Assembly (NCBI RefSeq): GCF_002119805.1
Contig: NZ_CP021059.1
Location: 2,108,001-2,172,000 of the forward strand
Origin: Macrococcoides canis
GTDB lineage: Bacteria > Bacillota > Bacilli > Staphylococcales > Staphylococcaceae
Direction of reading: 5' to 3'
DNA: 64,000 bases
Below, piece after piece: positions 51,368-63,363 of the stretch. A program made the translations under genes and the position numbers. Under the pieces are notes generated by a model that was not told where the DNA came from, ran no database searches, and was given only the letters and a program-made list of their open reading frames with translations. Each line of letters begins with the position of its first letter. Within the stretch, counting starts at the first letter, position 1.

Positions 51368-54300
51368 CTATTTCTCTTCAGTTTGCACATCATCTTGACG
51401 TCTTCTGCGAGCCGCAAGCAATGCAAATCCTCCGATTGCTGCTAATAATGCAGCTGTTGCTGCTCCATTATCAGCTTCCCCTGTATCAGGTAAAGTTGCT
51501 TGAGTATTAGAAGGTTTAACTTCTGGTTTTACTTGTTCTGGTTTTGTTGTGACAGGAACTGTTTCACTTGAAACATCTGAAGTATTTCCTGCATCATCTA
51601 TCGCTACTGCTTCTACAGTATCTCCTTCTTTTAAAGGAGGCACTGTTACAATCCAAGTACCATCTGGTTTAACGATAGTTTTTACAACTTCTCCATTTGG
51701 TAATGTAACAATTACCGTACTTCCTGGTTCACTTGTTCCAGTTACCACTGTATCTCCTGGTTTAATAGGATCTACATCAATCACTGGTGGTTCAACATCC
51801 ACTACAGGTGGTGTAACTGTTGGTGGTGTAACAACTGGTGGCTCATTTATTTGTTCAGTAGGAACTGTCTCACTTGATGACTCTGAAACATTTCCTGCAT
51901 CATCTTTTGCTATCGCTATGACAGTTTCTCCTGATTTCAATGGCGGCACAATTACCGTCCATGTGCCATCCGGTTTTGTCACTGTCGTCACAGTTGCTCC
52001 ATCTGGTAACGTTACAATTACTGTACTTCCTGGTTCGCTTGTCCCACTTACAATTGTGTCTCCTGGTTTTACCGGATTCACATCAATAACCGGTGCTGTT
52101 GTGTCTGCTGGCGGTGTTACGATTGGTGACACCGGCGCTGTCTCTGTATCTGGTTTAGACGTGTTGCCTGACGCATCTGTCGCTACTGCTGATACCGTCT
52201 CTCCCTCTTTAATCGCAGGAACTTCTACCGACCATGTGCCATCTGGGTTTGTAACTGTCGTTACCGTTGTTCCATCTGGTAGTGTAACGATGACTGTACT
52301 TCCTGGTTCACTCGTTCCACTTACTACTGTATCTCCTACTTTTACAGGATTCACATCAATAACCGGTGCTGTTGTGTCTGCTGGCGGTGTTACGATTGGT
52401 GACACCGGCGCTGTTTCTGTATCTGGTTTAGACGTATTGCCTGACGCATCCGTTGCTATCGCTGATACCGTCTCTCCCTCTTTAATCGCAGGAACTTCTA
52501 CCGACCATGTGCCATCTGGGTTTGTAACTGTCGTTACCGTTGTTCCATCTGGCAGGATCACTGTGATGATGCTGCCTGGTTCACTTGTTCCGCTTACCAC
52601 TGTATCTCCTGCTTTGATTGGCGCAAGGTTGATCGCTGGGGCTGTCGTATCTGCCGCTGCCGTAGGCGCTGTCTCTGTATATGGTTTAGACGTGTTGCCT
52701 GACGCATCCGTCGCTACCGCTGATACTGTCTCTCCCTCTTTAATCGCAGGAACTTCTACTGACCATGTGCCATCTGGGTTTGTAACTGTCGTTACCGTTG
52801 TTCCATCTGGTAGGATCACTGTGATGATGCTGCCTGGTTCACTTGTTCCGCTTACCACTGTATCTCCTGCTTTGATTGGCGCAAGGTTGATCGCTGGGGC
52901 TGTCGTATCTGCTGCTGCCGTAGGCGCTGTCTCTGTATCTGGTTTAGACGTGTTGCCTGACGCATCCGTTGCTATCGCTGATACCGTCTCTCCCTCTTTA
53001 ATCGCAGGAACTTCTACCGACCATGTGCCATCTGGGTTTGTAACTGTCGTTACCGTTGTTCCATCTGGCAGGATCACTGTGATGATGCTGCCTGGTTCAC
53101 TTGTTCCGCTTACCACTGTATCTCCTGCTTTGATTGGCGCAAGGTTGATCGCTGGGGCTGTCGTATCTGCTGCTGCCGTAGGCGCTGTCTCTGTATCTGG
53201 TTTAGACGTGTTGCCTGACGCATCTGTCGCTACCGCTGATACTGTCTCTCCCTCTTTAATCGCAGGAACTTCTACCGACCATGTGCCATCTGGGTTTGTA
53301 ACTGTCGTTACCGCTGTTCCATCTGGTAGGATCACTGTGATGATGCTGCCTGATTCACTTGTTCCGCTTACCACTGTATCTCCTGCTTTGATCGGCGCAA
53401 GGTTAATCGCAGGGGCCGTCGTATCTGAAGGTGGCGTTACCACTGTTGAAGATGGTGCTACTTCATTAGCCGGATCTGAAGTGTTTCCTGATTCATCTGT
53501 TGCTAATGCTGTAAATTTGTCACCCTCTTTAATCGCAGGAACTTCCACTGACCAAGTGCCATCTGGATTTGTAACTGTTGTTATCGTTGTTCCATCTGGT
53601 AGGATCACTGTTACTGTACTTCCTGGTTCACTCGTTCCACTTACTACTGTATCTCCTGCTTTAACTGGATTTATATCTACTAACGGTGCTGTTGTATCTG
53701 CTGTTATTACCGGCGCTACTTCTGTATCTGGGCCTGATGTATTTCCTGATCCGTCTGTCGATACTGCTGACACTGTGTCTCCAGATTTAATTACAGGTGT
53801 ATCCACTGTCCATGTCCCATCTGGATTCGTAACTGTCGTTACCGTTGTTCCATCTGGTAGGATCACTGTTACTGTACTTCCTGGTTCACTTGTTCCTGTT
53901 ACTACTGTATCTCCTATTTGGATAGGGTTAACATTGATTACAGGTGCTGTTGTATCCGCTGTTACTACCGGCGCTACTTCTGTATCTGGGCCTGATGTAT
54001 TCCCAGCTTCATCTGTCGATACTGCTGACACTGTGTCTCCAGATTTAATTACAGGTGTATCCACTGTCCATGTCCCATCTGGATTCGTAACTGTCGTCAC
54101 TGCTGTTCCATCTGGTAGGATCACTGTTACTGTACTTCCTGGTTCACTTGTTCCTGTTATCACTGTATCACCTATTTGGATAGGGTTAACGTTGATTACA
54201 GGTGCTGTTGTATCCGCTGTTACTACCGGCGCTACTTCTGTATCCGGCCCTGATGTATTTCCTGCTTCATCTGTCGATACTGCTGACACTGTTTCTCCAG

Positions 54301-57300
54301 ATTTAATTACAGGTGTATCCACTGTCCATGTCCCATCTGGATTCGTAACTGTCGTTACCGTTGTTCCATCTGGTAGGATCACTGTTACTGTACTTCCTGG
54401 CTCACTTGTTCCTGTTATCACTGTATCTCCTATTTGGATAGGGTTAACATTGATTACAGGTGCCGTTGTATCTGCTGTTATTACAGGCGCTACTTCTGTA
54501 TATGGGCCTGATGTATTTCCTGATCCATCTGTCGATACTGCTGATACTGTGTCTCCAGATTTAATTACAGGTGTATCCACTGTCCATGTCCCATCTGAAT
54601 TCGTAACTGTCGTTACCGTTGTTCCATCTGGTAGGATTACTGTCACTGTACTTCCCGGCTCACTTGTTCCTGTTATCACTGTATCACCTATTTGGATAGG
54701 GTTAACGTTGATTACAGGTGCCGTTGTATCCGCTGTTACTACAGGTGCTACTTCTGTATCTGGACCTGATGTATTCCCTGATCCGTCTGTCGATACCGCT
54801 GAAACTGTTTCTCCAGATTTAATCACAGGTGTATTCACTGTCCATGTCCCATCTGAATTCGTAACTGTCGTCACCGTTGTTCCATCTGATAGGGTCACTG
54901 TTACTGTACTTCCTGGTTCACTTGTTCCCGTTACCACTGTATCTCCTATTTGGATAGGGTCAACATTGATTACAGGTGCTGTTGTATCCACTGTCGATGG
55001 TGCTATTTCTTCATCTGGAGACGATACATTTCCGGCTTCGTCTTTCGCAACTGCTGAAACTTTGTCACCTTCTTTAATTGGAGGAACTGGTATAGACCAA
55101 CTTCCTGTGGCATCTGTATTAACCATAACTACAGTACCGTCTGGCAATGTCACTGTAACAATCGCATTAGGCTCACTTGTTCCGCTTACCGTAGTATCAC
55201 CAACTTGGATAGGTTTGATATCCACTACAGGCGGTGTTATATCTTTCGGAGCTAACACAGTAATAATTACATCTATTTCTTCAGTTGATCCATCAGCAAA
55301 TGTCACTAAAACAGGAATAGTATAACTACCTGGTAATACAGCTGTATCAGGTGCAATATTAATTGTTCCATCTGGGTTTACAACAATCCATGATGGTAAT
55401 GTCGCCGCATCCGCCGGCGCATACGTTGTACCTGCTGGTGCCGAAGTTCCATTTGAATTAAGTGGTACTGAAATTATTTTTGTTTCGCCTGCTAATAAAG
55501 ATACATCCGTATAATCTAAAATATTATCTACTGCATCTGTCGTTCCCACTGTAATAACAACATTTATTATCTCTGTCGTGCCATCCGGGTATGTTACTAG
55601 AACAGGAATATTATAATCTCCCGCAACTACCGTCGCATCAGGTGATGTCGTAACTGTTCCGTCTGGATTCACAACCACCCATGTTGGTAACGTCGCCGCA
55701 TCCGCTGGCGCATACGTCGTACCTGTCGGTGGTGTCGTGCCATCTGAGTTCAATGGTGCCGCTACTGTTACCGTGTTGCCTGGTTCTACTGTTGCATCAA
55801 TATAATCCGGTTGGTTATCTACCTCATCTGTTGTTCCAACTGTAATCACTGATTCTATCACATCTGTCGTGCCGTCTGGGTATGTTACTGTCACTTTAAC
55901 AGCTATTTGTCCCGATGGTACTGTAACATCTGGATTCACTGTAATTGTTCCGTCTGGATTCACAACCACCCATGATGGTAGTGTCGCCGCATCCGCCGGC
56001 GCATATGTCGTACCTGCCGGTGGTGTCGTGCCATCTGAGTTCAATGGTGCTGCTACTGTTACTGTATCTCCAGGTTCTACGAATGCATCCTTATAGTTCG
56101 GCTGATATGTCGCCGCATCTGTCACACCTACTGTAATCACTGATTCTATCACATCTGTTGTGCCATCCGGATATGTCACCGTCACTTTGATCGGGTATGC
56201 TCCTGATGCTACTGTCGTATCTGGTGTCGCTGTGATTGTTCCATCTGGATTCACAACCACCCATGATGGTAATGTCGCTGCATCCGCCGGCGCATACGTC
56301 GTACCTGCCGGTGGTGTCGTGCCATCTGAGTTCAATGGTGCTGCTACTGTTACTGTATCTCCAGGTTCTACGAATGCATCCTTATAGTTCGGCTGATATG
56401 TCGCCGCATCTGTCACACCTACTGTAATCACTGATTCTATCACATCTGTTGTGCCATCCGGATATGTCACCGTCACTTTGATCGGGTATGCTCCTGATGC
56501 TACTGTCGTATCTGGTGTCGCTGTGATTGTTCCATCTGGATTCACAACCACCCATGATGGTAATGTCGCTGCATCCGCCGGCGCATACGTCGTACCTGCC
56601 GGTGGTGTCGTGCCATCTGAGTTCAATGGTGCTGCTACTGTTACTGTATCTCCAGGTTCTACGAATGCATCCTTATAGTTCGGCTGATATGTCGCCGCAT
56701 CTGTCACACCTACTGTAATCACTGATTCTATCACATCTGTTGTGCCATCCGGATATGTCACCGTCACTTTGATCGGGTATGCTCCTGATGCTACTGTCGT
56801 ATCTGGTGTCGCTGTGATTGTTCCATCTGGATTCACAACCACCCATGATGGTAATGTCGCTGCATCCGCCGGCGCATACGTCGTACCTGCCGGTGGTGTC
56901 GTGCCATCTGAGTTCAATGGTGCTGCTACTGTTACTGTATCTCCAGGTTCTACGAATGCATCCTTATAGTTCGGCTGATATGTCGCCGCATCTGTCACAC
57001 CTACTGTAATCACTGATTCTATCACATCTGTTGTGCCATCCGGATATGTCACCGTCACTTTGATCGGGTATGCTCCTGATGCTACTGTCGTATCTGGTGT
57101 CGCTGTGATTGTTCCATCTGGATTCACAACCACCCATGATGGTAATGTCGCTGCATCCGCCGGCGCATACGTCGTACCTGCCGGTGGTGTCGTGCCATCT
57201 GAGTTCAATGGTGCTGCTACTGTTACTGTATCTCCAGGTTCTACGAATGCATCCTTATAGTTCGGCTGATATGTCGCCGCATCTGTCACACCTACTGTAA

Positions 57301-60300
57301 TCACTGATTCTATCACATCTGTTGTGCCATCCGGATATGTCACCGTCACTTTGATCGGGTATGCTCCTGATGCTACTGTCGTATCTGGTGTCGCTGTGAT
57401 TGTTCCATCTGGATTCACAACCACCCATGATGGTAATGTCGCTGCATCCGCCGGCGCATACGTCGTACCTGCCGGTGGTGTCGTGCCATCTGAGTTCAAC
57501 GGTGCTGCTACTGTTACTGTATCTCCTGGTTCTACCGATGCATCCTTATAGTTCGGCTGATATGTCGCCGCATCTGTCACGCCTACTGTGATCACTGATT
57601 CTATCACATCTGTTGTGCCATCCGGATATGTCACCTTCACCTTGATCGGGTATGCTCCTGATGCTACTGTCGTATCTGGTGTCGCTGTGATTGTTCCATC
57701 TGGATTCACAACCACCCATGATGGTAACGTTGTTGCATCCGCTGGTGCATATGTCGTACCTGCTGGTGGCGTCGTTCCATCTGAATTCAATGGTGCTGCA
57801 ATCGTCGTTGTTGTCCCTGGCTTAGCTGTTGTATTCAGATAATCTGGTTGATTTTCTAAATTTTGTGGAACAGTTACATTTGGTTCTAATACTGTAATTG
57901 CAACATCAATAACTTCTGTTGATCCATCTGGATACGTTACTGTTACTGGTACTGATAATTGTGTTGACGTAACCGTCGCATCTGGACTAACAGTAATCGT
58001 TCCATCCGGATTCACAACCACCCATGATGGTAATGTCGCCGCATCCGCTGGCGCATATGTCGTACCTGCTGGTGGTGTCGTTCCATCTGAATTCAATGGT
58101 GCTGCAATTGTCGTTGGCGTTCCTGGTTCTACTGTCGTGTCTATATAATCTGGCTGGTTATCTATTGCATCTGTAGCTCCTACAGTAACTACTACATCGA
58201 TCACTTCCGAAGAACCATCTGGATAATTTACTGTAACCGGAATCGTGTAATCTCCTGCTGTCACTGTCGCACCTGGTTTTACAGTGATTGTTCCATCCGG
58301 ATTCACCACTGCCCATGTCGGTAACGTTGATGCATCCGCTGGCGCATATGTCGTACCTGCTGGTGGCGTCGTTCCATCTGAATTCAATGGTGCTGCAATC
58401 GTCGTTGTTGTTCCTGGCTCAACTGTTGTGTTGATATATTCTGGCTGATTATCTGCTGCGTCTGTTGTCCCTACTGTTACTACTACATCGATTACTTCCG
58501 AAGAACCATCTGGATAATTTACCGTTACAGGAATCGTATAATCTGCTGCTGTCACTGTCGCACCTGGATTAACCGTGATTGTTCCATCCGGATTCACCAC
58601 TGCCCATGTCGGTAACGTTGATGCATCCGCTGGCGCATATGTCGTACCTGCTGGTAATGTCGTTCCATCTGAATCCAATGGTGCTGCAATCGTCGTTGTT
58701 GTTCCTGGCTCAACTGTTGTGTTGATATATTCTGGCTGATTATCTGCTGCGTCTGTTGTCCCTACTGTTACTACTACATCGATTACTTCCGAAGAACCAT
58801 CTGGATAATTTACCGTTACAGGAATCGTATAATCTCCTGCTGTCACTGTCGCACCTGGTTTTACAGTGATCGTTCCATCCGGATTCACCACTGCCCATGA
58901 TGGTAAAGTCGTTGCATCCGCTGGCGCATACGTTGTTCCTGTTGGTGGCGTCGTTCCATCTGAATTCAATGGTGCTGCAATTGTCGTTGTTGTTCCTGGC
59001 TCAACTGTTGCGTTGATATATTCTGGTTGGTTAACTTCTTTATCTGCTGGTAAAACTGTCACTACTACATCGATCACTTCCGAAGAACCATCTGGATAAT
59101 TTACCGTTACAGGAATCGTATAATCTCCTGCTGTCACTGTCACCCCTGGATTAACCGTGATCGTTCCATCCGGATTCACCACTGCCCATGTCGGTAACGT
59201 TGATGCATCCGCTGACGCATATATTGTACCTGTTGGTGGCGTCGTTCCATCTGAATTCAATGGTGCTGCAATTGTCGTTGTTGTTCCTGGCTCAACTGTT
59301 GCGTTGATATATTCTGGTTGGTTAACTTCTTTATCTGCTGGTAAAACTGTTACTACTACATCGATTACTTCCGAAGAACCATCTGGATAATTTACCGTTA
59401 CAGGAATCGTATAATCTCCTGCTGTCACTGTCGCACCTGGATTAACTGTGATCGTTCCATCCGGATTCACCACTGCCCATGTCGGTAATGTCGTTGCATC
59501 CGCTGGCGCATACGTTGTTCCTGTTGGTGGCGTCGTACCATCTGAATTCAATGGTGCTGCAATTGTCGTTGTTGTTCCCGGCTCAACTGTTGCGTTGATA
59601 TATTCTGGTTGGTTAACTACTGCATCTGTCGGTAATACTGTTACTACTACATCGATAACTCCAGATGAACCATCTGGATAATTTACTGTAACCGGTATTG
59701 TGTAATCACCTTCAGGTATATTTGCATCTGGATTTACAGTGATCGTTCCATCTGGATTCACTACTGCCCATGATGGTAAAGACGTTGCATCCGCTGGCGC
59801 ATACGTTGTTTCTGCTGGTGGTGGCGTTCCATCTGGATTTAATGGAGCTGCAATCGTCGTTGTTGTTCCTGGTTCTACTGTTGCATTAATATATTCTGGC
59901 TGATTAACTACTGCATCTGTCGGTAATACTGTTACTACTACATCAATCACTTCCGAAGAACCGTCTGGATAGTTTACTGTAACCGGAATTGTAACATTTC
60001 CAGCTGGTACAGTTACATCTGGGTTTACAGTAATTATGCCGTTTGCATTCACCACTGCCCATGATGGTAAAGTCGTTGCATCCGCTGGCGCATACGTCGT
60101 ACCTGATGGTGGTGGCGTTCCATCCGCATTTAATGGTGCTGCAATTGTTTCAGGTGTTCCTGGTTTTACCGTTGCATCAATGTAATCCGGTTGATTAACC
60201 GATGCATCTGTCACTACAACAACAAAAGAATCTATAGCAAGTGGGTATGGACTACGTGTTACGTCATCCGTTGGATTAATAGAGTATAACTTCGCAGTAT

Positions 60301-62971
60301 AAATATCTCCATCTAATGCCGTTGCAGGTACTAAAAAGTCTGCTGATGATAAAGTTCCATCTGTATTTGGCGCTTGAATAGGTGAAGCAGCTACTTCATT
60401 TCCATTCTTGTCATACCACACAATTTGGTATTTATTATCTCCCATTTCAGGAGAAGGTAAACCTACTGTTGATGTAGTTACTGTAGTTCCTGGTGCAGCA
60501 GGAGTAGTTGAAGTATTGTAGTTTACGACATCAAAGTTCATTTCATCCATGAATAGTGCAAAGTCCGCATTAATTACATTTTGAAGCGTAATCGTATCGT
60601 TCTTGAATGTATTAGTCCAAGATGTACTTGCTGTATCAAACGCGAATTTATTTCCATAATATGGACTAGCTACACCGAATGCATCCATACCTTGTAAAGA
60701 TACATAAGTCCAATCTAAATTAACATGTTTAGGTGCAGCTTCAATATTCATATTAGTAGATGATGCACTTACATCTCCATACCAACTTCCTTGAGTAGGA
60801 CTTGATGCTACACGATTAAATAAATCTGCATAAGTTGATCCGATCGGTAACCCTTCAGAGATTGCTAATGCATCCGGCATCACTTTAGTACTATTAGTCG
60901 CTGAATCTAATAATGCACCATTAAAACCTCTATCATTATACTCTTTACCATACGTTCCATTGAATTGTAATGTATAATTCCCTCTTGCATCAGTAGTAGT
61001 AGTTACAGTTTCAGCAATCCATAAATCCGTACCTTCTAATGCAATTTGTTGTTTAACCCAATCTTGTAATTTTGCTTCATCAGCATCGCTCCATGCAATC
61101 CCACGAATCGGTTCTCCCATATATGCCTGACCCGCTGAATAAATTTTATTCAAGGCATAATCAGATAAATAAGAACCAACAACAGTAACATTTGTTGCCG
61201 CTGTATCTGTCGTTCCAGCTGAGTTTGTTGCTGTCGATCCCATTGTTTGAGCACCAAAATTTATATTATTATTCCAGAACACTGTCCCAGAGATATAACC
61301 TTGTTCTCCTGAAACTGGAGTACTCGTTGTTGCATTCGTCATATCATGCATTACAGCTTCATCAGTCTGTGCTGTATATATAAAATTGAAGTCCGTTAAC
61401 TGATCATTACCTATGCCATATCCTGCATTATAACTTGTATCCATAACAGGCGATTGTGGTCCTAATTGACTATTCTCCCATGAATAATAAAGCTGTAAAC
61501 CAGTTGGAGTTTCAGCCCAAACACGCCATTTTTCTCCTTGTGGTAAGTTAGGATCTGCATCAAATGTGTAAACTGTTCCATCTGGACCTGTAAAATCTTG
61601 CATTACGATATGATAAGTACCATCAGCTAATGTTGTTGTTGTAAAAATTGGTGAAGTTGCTCCACTCTTTTCAACCCATTGCGCGTATACACGTACACCT
61701 TCTAAAGGTTTAGCCACTGTCGTATTATTAATTTCAAGTGGATTCCCAGTCCATTGTTCTACAACTTTACCATTTACCGTATTCTGGATCATAGTCGGTG
61801 AACCAGATTCAATAACATTAACTCCATCAATAATTAAAGCAGAATCTCCAGCTGTACTACCTGCAGCGGTTAATGTATTAACCGTTCCGTTCATATCTAA
61901 AGTAATAGACTCATTATTTGTTAATGAAGTTGTTCTAAATGTCGCCGCTGTCGCATCTACAGTATTCGCATCTTGGTTCGCTGCGATACCTTGTAATAAT
62001 GCCGCCATCAATTCTTCAGATGTAAGATTTGAATAATCAAGTTTTAAACTATTGATTGTCGCTAATGCTGCTTCTTCTGTTACACCTGTATTTTCAACTA
62101 CATAATTTGTTAGCTCAGCTTTTTTCTCTGCTTCTGTCGTTAATGTGTTTAACTTTTCAGTTGTCGCAGTTACTGATTCTGTCGTTGGTTCGAATACTGG
62201 TACTTCTGTAGTCGGCGCTTCTGTAGTTGCACTTTCAGTTGTTGGCGCTTCTGTTGTTGGTGCTTCTGTAGTCGCACTTTCAGTTGTTGGGGCTTCTGTA
62301 GTTGCACCTTCAGTTGTCGGCGCTTCTGTTGTTGGTGCTTCTGTAGTTGGGGCTTCTGTAGTCGCACCTTCAGTTGTCGGCGCTTCTGTTGTTGGGGCTT
62401 CTGTAGTCGGTGCTTCTACAACATTTGCAGTTGCTTGAGCTACTTCACTACGTGTGTTATCAGATCCGATAACAGTCACTTCAACTACGTCTCCGCTGTT
62501 AACTGTCAAACCAGTGAAAGTGAAAGTTCCTGATTGTACAGTCGCTGTCTTAACTGTGCCATCAGCTAATTTTAATTCAACTGTCTGTCCAGTCGCTTGA
62601 CCAGTAAGTTGCGTGTTATCTGCATTGAAATTAAGATTTGTAGCTTTCTCAACTACTACTGGAGCTTCTGTAGTTGCACTTTCTGTCGTTGGGGCTTCTG
62701 TTGTTGGCGTTTCTGTAGTAGAAGCTTCAGTTGTTGGTGCCTCTGTAGTCACTGCTTCAGTCGTTGGGGCTTCTGTGGTTGGTGTTTCAGTTGTTGCTGC
62801 TTCCGTTGACGCTACTGTTGTTTCTGCTGCTTTAGAATCTGTAGAAGTTCCTAAAAACAATAAAGAACCTATTAAAATCGATGTCGTACCTACAGTAAAC
62901 TTACGAATAGAATACTTGTTCAATTTGTTGGGTAAGAAATCCATTCTTTTGTTTGTTGATTTTTTATTCAT
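51368..62971 (-). CDS. Giant LPXTG surface protein with 17 Rib-like and 14 bacterial-Ig repeats (3867 aa)
   Basis: This is the largest protein of the window, sortase-anchored. Parts: YSIRK signal (to about 48); Thr/Glu/Pro repeats (about 44-104); an Ig-like module with [14 protein letters not shown] (about 107-180); more TTEAP repeats (about 182-260); a helical module with [20 protein letters not shown] (about 269-349); [17 protein letters not shown]; a unique head (about 355-924) with a Cna-B-like stretch and an [19 protein letters not shown] segment; 17 repeats of about 97 residues ending in [15 protein letters not shown] as in Rib/alpha-type domains (about 924-2570); 14 repeats with [18 protein letters not shown]...TDxSGNxS as in bacterial Ig (Big_6-like) domains (about 2570-3810); then [11 protein letters not shown] and an AARRRRQDD tail. 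GGAGG lies 6 nt before the ATG. It is probably an adhesin or biofilm protein, Bap/Esp-like in style, with no known ligand. Confidence 0.9.
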   Translation of the reverse strand: MNKKSTNKRMDFLPNKLNKYSIRKFTVGTTSILIGSLLFLGTSTDSKAAETTVASTEAATTETPTTEAPTTEAVTTEAPTTEASTTETPTTEAPTTESATTEAPVVVEKATNLNFNADNTQLTGQATGQTVELKLADGTVKTATVQSGTFTFTGLTVNSGDVVEVTVIGSDNTRSEVAQATANVVEAPTTEAPTTEAPTTEGATTEAPTTEAPTTEAPTTEGATTEAPTTESATTEAPTTEAPTTESATTEAPTTEVPVFEPTTESVTATTEKLNTLTTEAEKKAELTNYVVENTGVTEEAALATINSLKLDYSNLTSEELMAALLQGIAANQDANTVDATAATFRTTSLTNNESITLDMNGTVNTLTAAGSTAGDSALIIDGVNVIESGSPTMIQNTVNGKVVEQWTGNPLEINNTTVAKPLEGVRVYAQWVEKSGATSPIFTTTTLADGTYHIVMQDFTGPDGTVYTFDADPNLPQGEKWRVWAETPTGLQLYYSWENSQLGPQSPVMDTSYNAGYGIGNDQLTDFNFIYTAQTDEAVMHDMTNATTSTPVSGEQGYISGTVFWNNNINFGAQTMGSTATNSAGTTDTAATNVTVVGSYLSDYALNKIYSAGQAYMGEPIRGIAWSDADEAKLQDWVKQQIALEGTDLWIAETVTTTTDARGNYTLQFNGTYGKEYNDRGFNGALLDSATNSTKVMPDALAISEGLPIGSTYADLFNRVASSPTQGSWYGDVSASSTNMNIEAAPKHVNLDWTYVSLQGMDAFGVASPYYGNKFAFDTASTSWTNTFKNDTITLQNVINADFALFMDEMNFDVVNYNTSTTPAAPGTTVTTSTVGLPSPEMGDNKYQIVWYDKNGNEVAASPIQAPNTDGTLSSADFLVPATALDGDIYTAKLYSINPTDDVTRSPYPLAIDSFVVVVTDASVNQPDYIDATVKPGTPETIAAPLNADGTPPPSGTTYAPADATTLPSWAVVNANGIITVNPDVTVPAGNVTIPVTVNYPDGSSEVIDVVVTVLPTDAVVNQPEYINATVEPGTTTTIAAPLNPDGTPPPAETTYAPADATSLPSWAVVNPDGTITVNPDANIPEGDYTIPVTVNYPDGSSGVIDVVVTVLPTDAVVNQPEYINATVEPGTTTTIAAPLNSDGTTPPTGTTYAPADATTLPTWAVVNPDGTITVNPGATVTAGDYTIPVTVNYPDGSSEVIDVVVTVLPADKEVNQPEYINATVEPGTTTTIAAPLNSDGTTPPTGTIYASADASTLPTWAVVNPDGTITVNPGVTVTAGDYTIPVTVNYPDGSSEVIDVVVTVLPADKEVNQPEYINATVEPGTTTTIAAPLNSDGTTPPTGTTYAPADATTLPSWAVVNPDGTITVKPGATVTAGDYTIPVTVNYPDGSSEVIDVVVTVGTTDAADNQPEYINTTVEPGTTTTIAAPLDSDGTTLPAGTTYAPADASTLPTWAVVNPDGTITVNPGATVTAADYTIPVTVNYPDGSSEVIDVVVTVGTTDAADNQPEYINTTVEPGTTTTIAAPLNSDGTTPPAGTTYAPADASTLPTWAVVNPDGTITVKPGATVTAGDYTIPVTVNYPDGSSEVIDVVVTVGATDAIDNQPDYIDTTVEPGTPTTIAAPLNSDGTTPPAGTTYAPADAATLPSWVVVNPDGTITVSPDATVTSTQLSVPVTVTYPDGSTEVIDVAITVLEPNVTVPQNLENQPDYLNTTAKPGTTTTIAAPLNSDGTTPPAGTTYAPADATTLPSWVVVNPDGTITATPDTTVASGAYPIKVKVTYPDGTTDVIESVITVGVTDAATYQPNYKDASVEPGDTVTVAAPLNSDGTTPPAGTTYAPADAATLPSWVVVNPDGTITATPDTTVASGAYPIKVTVTYPDGTTDVIESVITVGVTDAATYQPNYKDAFVEPGDTVTVAAPLNSDGTTPPAGTTYAPADAATLPSWVVVNPDGTITATPDTTVASGAYPIKVTVTYPDGTTDVIESVITVGVTDAATYQPNYKDAFVEPGDTVTVAAPLNSDGTTPPAGTTYAPADAATLPSWVVVNPDGTITATPDTTVASGAYPIKVTVTYPDGTTDVIESVITVGVTDAATYQPNYKDAFVEPGDTVTVAAPLNSDGTTPPAGTTYAPADAATLPSWVVVNPDGTITATPDTTVASGAYPIKVTVTYPDGTTDVIESVITVGVTDAATYQPNYKDAFVEPGDTVTVAAPLNSDGTTPPAGTTYAPADAATLPSWVVVNPDGTITATPDTTVASGAYPIKVTVTYPDGTTDVIESVITVGVTDAATYQPNYKDAFVEPGDTVTVAAPLNSDGTTPPAGTTYAPADAATLPSWVVVNPDGTITVNPDVTVPSGQIAVKVTVTYPDGTTDVIESVITVGTTDEVDNQPDYIDATVEPGNTVTVAAPLNSDGTTPPTGTTYAPADAATLPTWVVVNPDGTVTTSPDATVVAGDYNIPVLVTYPDGTTEIINVVITVGTTDAVDNILDYTDVSLLAGETKIISVPLNSNGTSAPAGTTYAPADAATLPSWIVVNPDGTINIAPDTAVLPGSYTIPVLVTFADGSTEEIDVIITVLAPKDITPPVVDIKPIQVGDTTVSGTSEPNAIVTVTLPDGTVVMVNTDATGSWSIPVPPIKEGDKVSAVAKDEAGNVSSPDEEIAPSTVDTTAPVINVDPIQIGDTVVTGTSEPGSTVTVTLSDGTTVTTVTNSDGTWTVNTPVIKSGETVSAVSTDGSGNTSGPDTEVAPVVTADTTAPVINVNPIQIGDTVITGTSEPGSTVTVILPDGTTVTTVTNSDGTWTVDTPVIKSGDTVSAVSTDGSGNTSGPYTEVAPVITADTTAPVINVNPIQIGDTVITGTSEPGSTVTVILPDGTTVTTVTNPDGTWTVDTPVIKSGETVSAVSTDEAGNTSGPDTEVAPVVTADTTAPVINVNPIQIGDTVITGTSEPGSTVTVILPDGTAVTTVTNPDGTWTVDTPVIKSGDTVSAVSTDEAGNTSGPDTEVAPVVTADTTAPVINVNPIQIGDTVVTGTSEPGSTVTVILPDGTTVTTVTNPDGTWTVDTPVIKSGDTVSAVSTDGSGNTSGPDTEVAPVITADTTAPLVDINPVKAGDTVVSGTSEPGSTVTVILPDGTTITTVTNPDGTWSVEVPAIKEGDKFTALATDESGNTSDPANEVAPSSTVVTPPSDTTAPAINLAPIKAGDTVVSGTSESGSIITVILPDGTAVTTVTNPDGTWSVEVPAIKEGETVSAVATDASGNTSKPDTETAPTAAADTTAPAINLAPIKAGDTVVSGTSEPGSIITVILPDGTTVTTVTNPDGTWSVEVPAIKEGETVSAIATDASGNTSKPDTETAPTAAADTTAPAINLAPIKAGDTVVSGTSEPGSIITVILPDGTTVTTVTNPDGTWSVEVPAIKEGETVSAVATDASGNTSKPYTETAPTAAADTTAPAINLAPIKAGDTVVSGTSEPGSIITVILPDGTTVTTVTNPDGTWSVEVPAIKEGETVSAIATDASGNTSKPDTETAPVSPIVTPPADTTAPVIDVNPVKVGDTVVSGTSEPGSTVIVTLPDGTTVTTVTNPDGTWSVEVPAIKEGETVSAVATDASGNTSKPDTETAPVSPIVTPPADTTAPVIDVNPVKPGDTIVSGTSEPGSTVIVTLPDGATVTTVTKPDGTWTVIVPPLKSGETVIAIAKDDAGNVSESSSETVPTEQINEPPVVTPPTVTPPVVDVEPPVIDVDPIKPGDTVVTGTSEPGSTVIVTLPNGEVVKTIVKPDGTWIVTVPPLKEGDTVEAVAIDDAGNTSDVSSETVPVTTKPEQVKPEVKPSNTQATLPDTGEADNGAATAALLAAIGGFALLAARRRRQDDVQTEEK
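51590..55230 (-). repeat. Fourteen bacterial-Ig (Big_6-like) repeat units
   Basis: Tandem units of about 255-267 bp each encode [27 protein letters not shown] domains. Adjacent units fall into two subfamilies (VNPIQIGD and LAPIKAGD), each internally almost identical, so recent local amplification is evident. Confidence 0.9.
55260..60200 (-). repeat. Seventeen Rib-like repeat units with a 291-bp period
   Basis: Units have a period of about 291 bp. Within this, 56161-57551 contains units that are identical or nearly identical by eye: the string ccatccggatatgtcacc recurs at 56163, 56454, 56745, 57036 and 57327, exactly 291 bp apart. The flanking units are more diverged, which places the most recent expansion in the centre of the array. 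Confidence 0.92.
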
Positions 62972-63304
62972 TTTTTCCTCCGATATTTAACGAATTTGAT
63001 TATCGCTAATATATAATATTGCACTACACTTTATATTATGTACTATTTGCATGTAATTGTAAATTTATTCTGTTTGTAAATTTTTTGTATACTTTATTAA
63101 TCTTTAAATTTTCTAATAATTTCTCAACCTTTTATTTCATAACGATTGAAGAAACCATTTCTTATAAAAAGTATATATCCTATTGTACCTTATTTATTTT
63201 ATATGAATTTCATGCATATTTAATTATCACTTTAATAAAAAATTATTAATAATTTGACTCTTGGGTAATAACGTAGAAATTATGTTTCGAAAATAACTTA
63301 TATT
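62972..63304. other. AT-rich intergenic leader upstream of the 3867-residue adhesin gene
   Basis: About 330 bp of AT-rich sequence holding the minus-strand leader of the adhesin. No confident promoter or gene is seen. A plus-strand open frame in this stretch (63019-63249) is low-complexity and lacks a ribosome site. Confidence 0.4.
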
Positions 63305-63347
63305 AAAATGAAGGAACCTCACTACGAGATTCCTTCATTTCATTTTA
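63303..63347. terminator. Terminator after the right-edge LPXTG gene
   Basis: A stem of AAATGAAGGAA (63306-63316) with TTCCTTCATTT (63330-63340) is A/T-flanked on both sides. It lies just downstream of the stop codon at 63364. Confidence 0.8.
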
Positions 63348-63363
63348 TGATATTTTTATCAAA

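Noticed and set aside
51549-55325. 1258-codon open frame on the plus strand, antisense to the 3867-aa adhesin
   Set aside because: It arises because Ig-repeat codons read backwards lack stops. The minus-strand frame has signal peptide, ribosome site and LPDTG anchor, while the plus frame is only a repetitive by-product.
63019-63249. 76-codon AT-rich plus-strand frame
   Set aside because: Low-complexity F/Y/I/L sequence, no ribosome site, located in a leader region. Likely chance.
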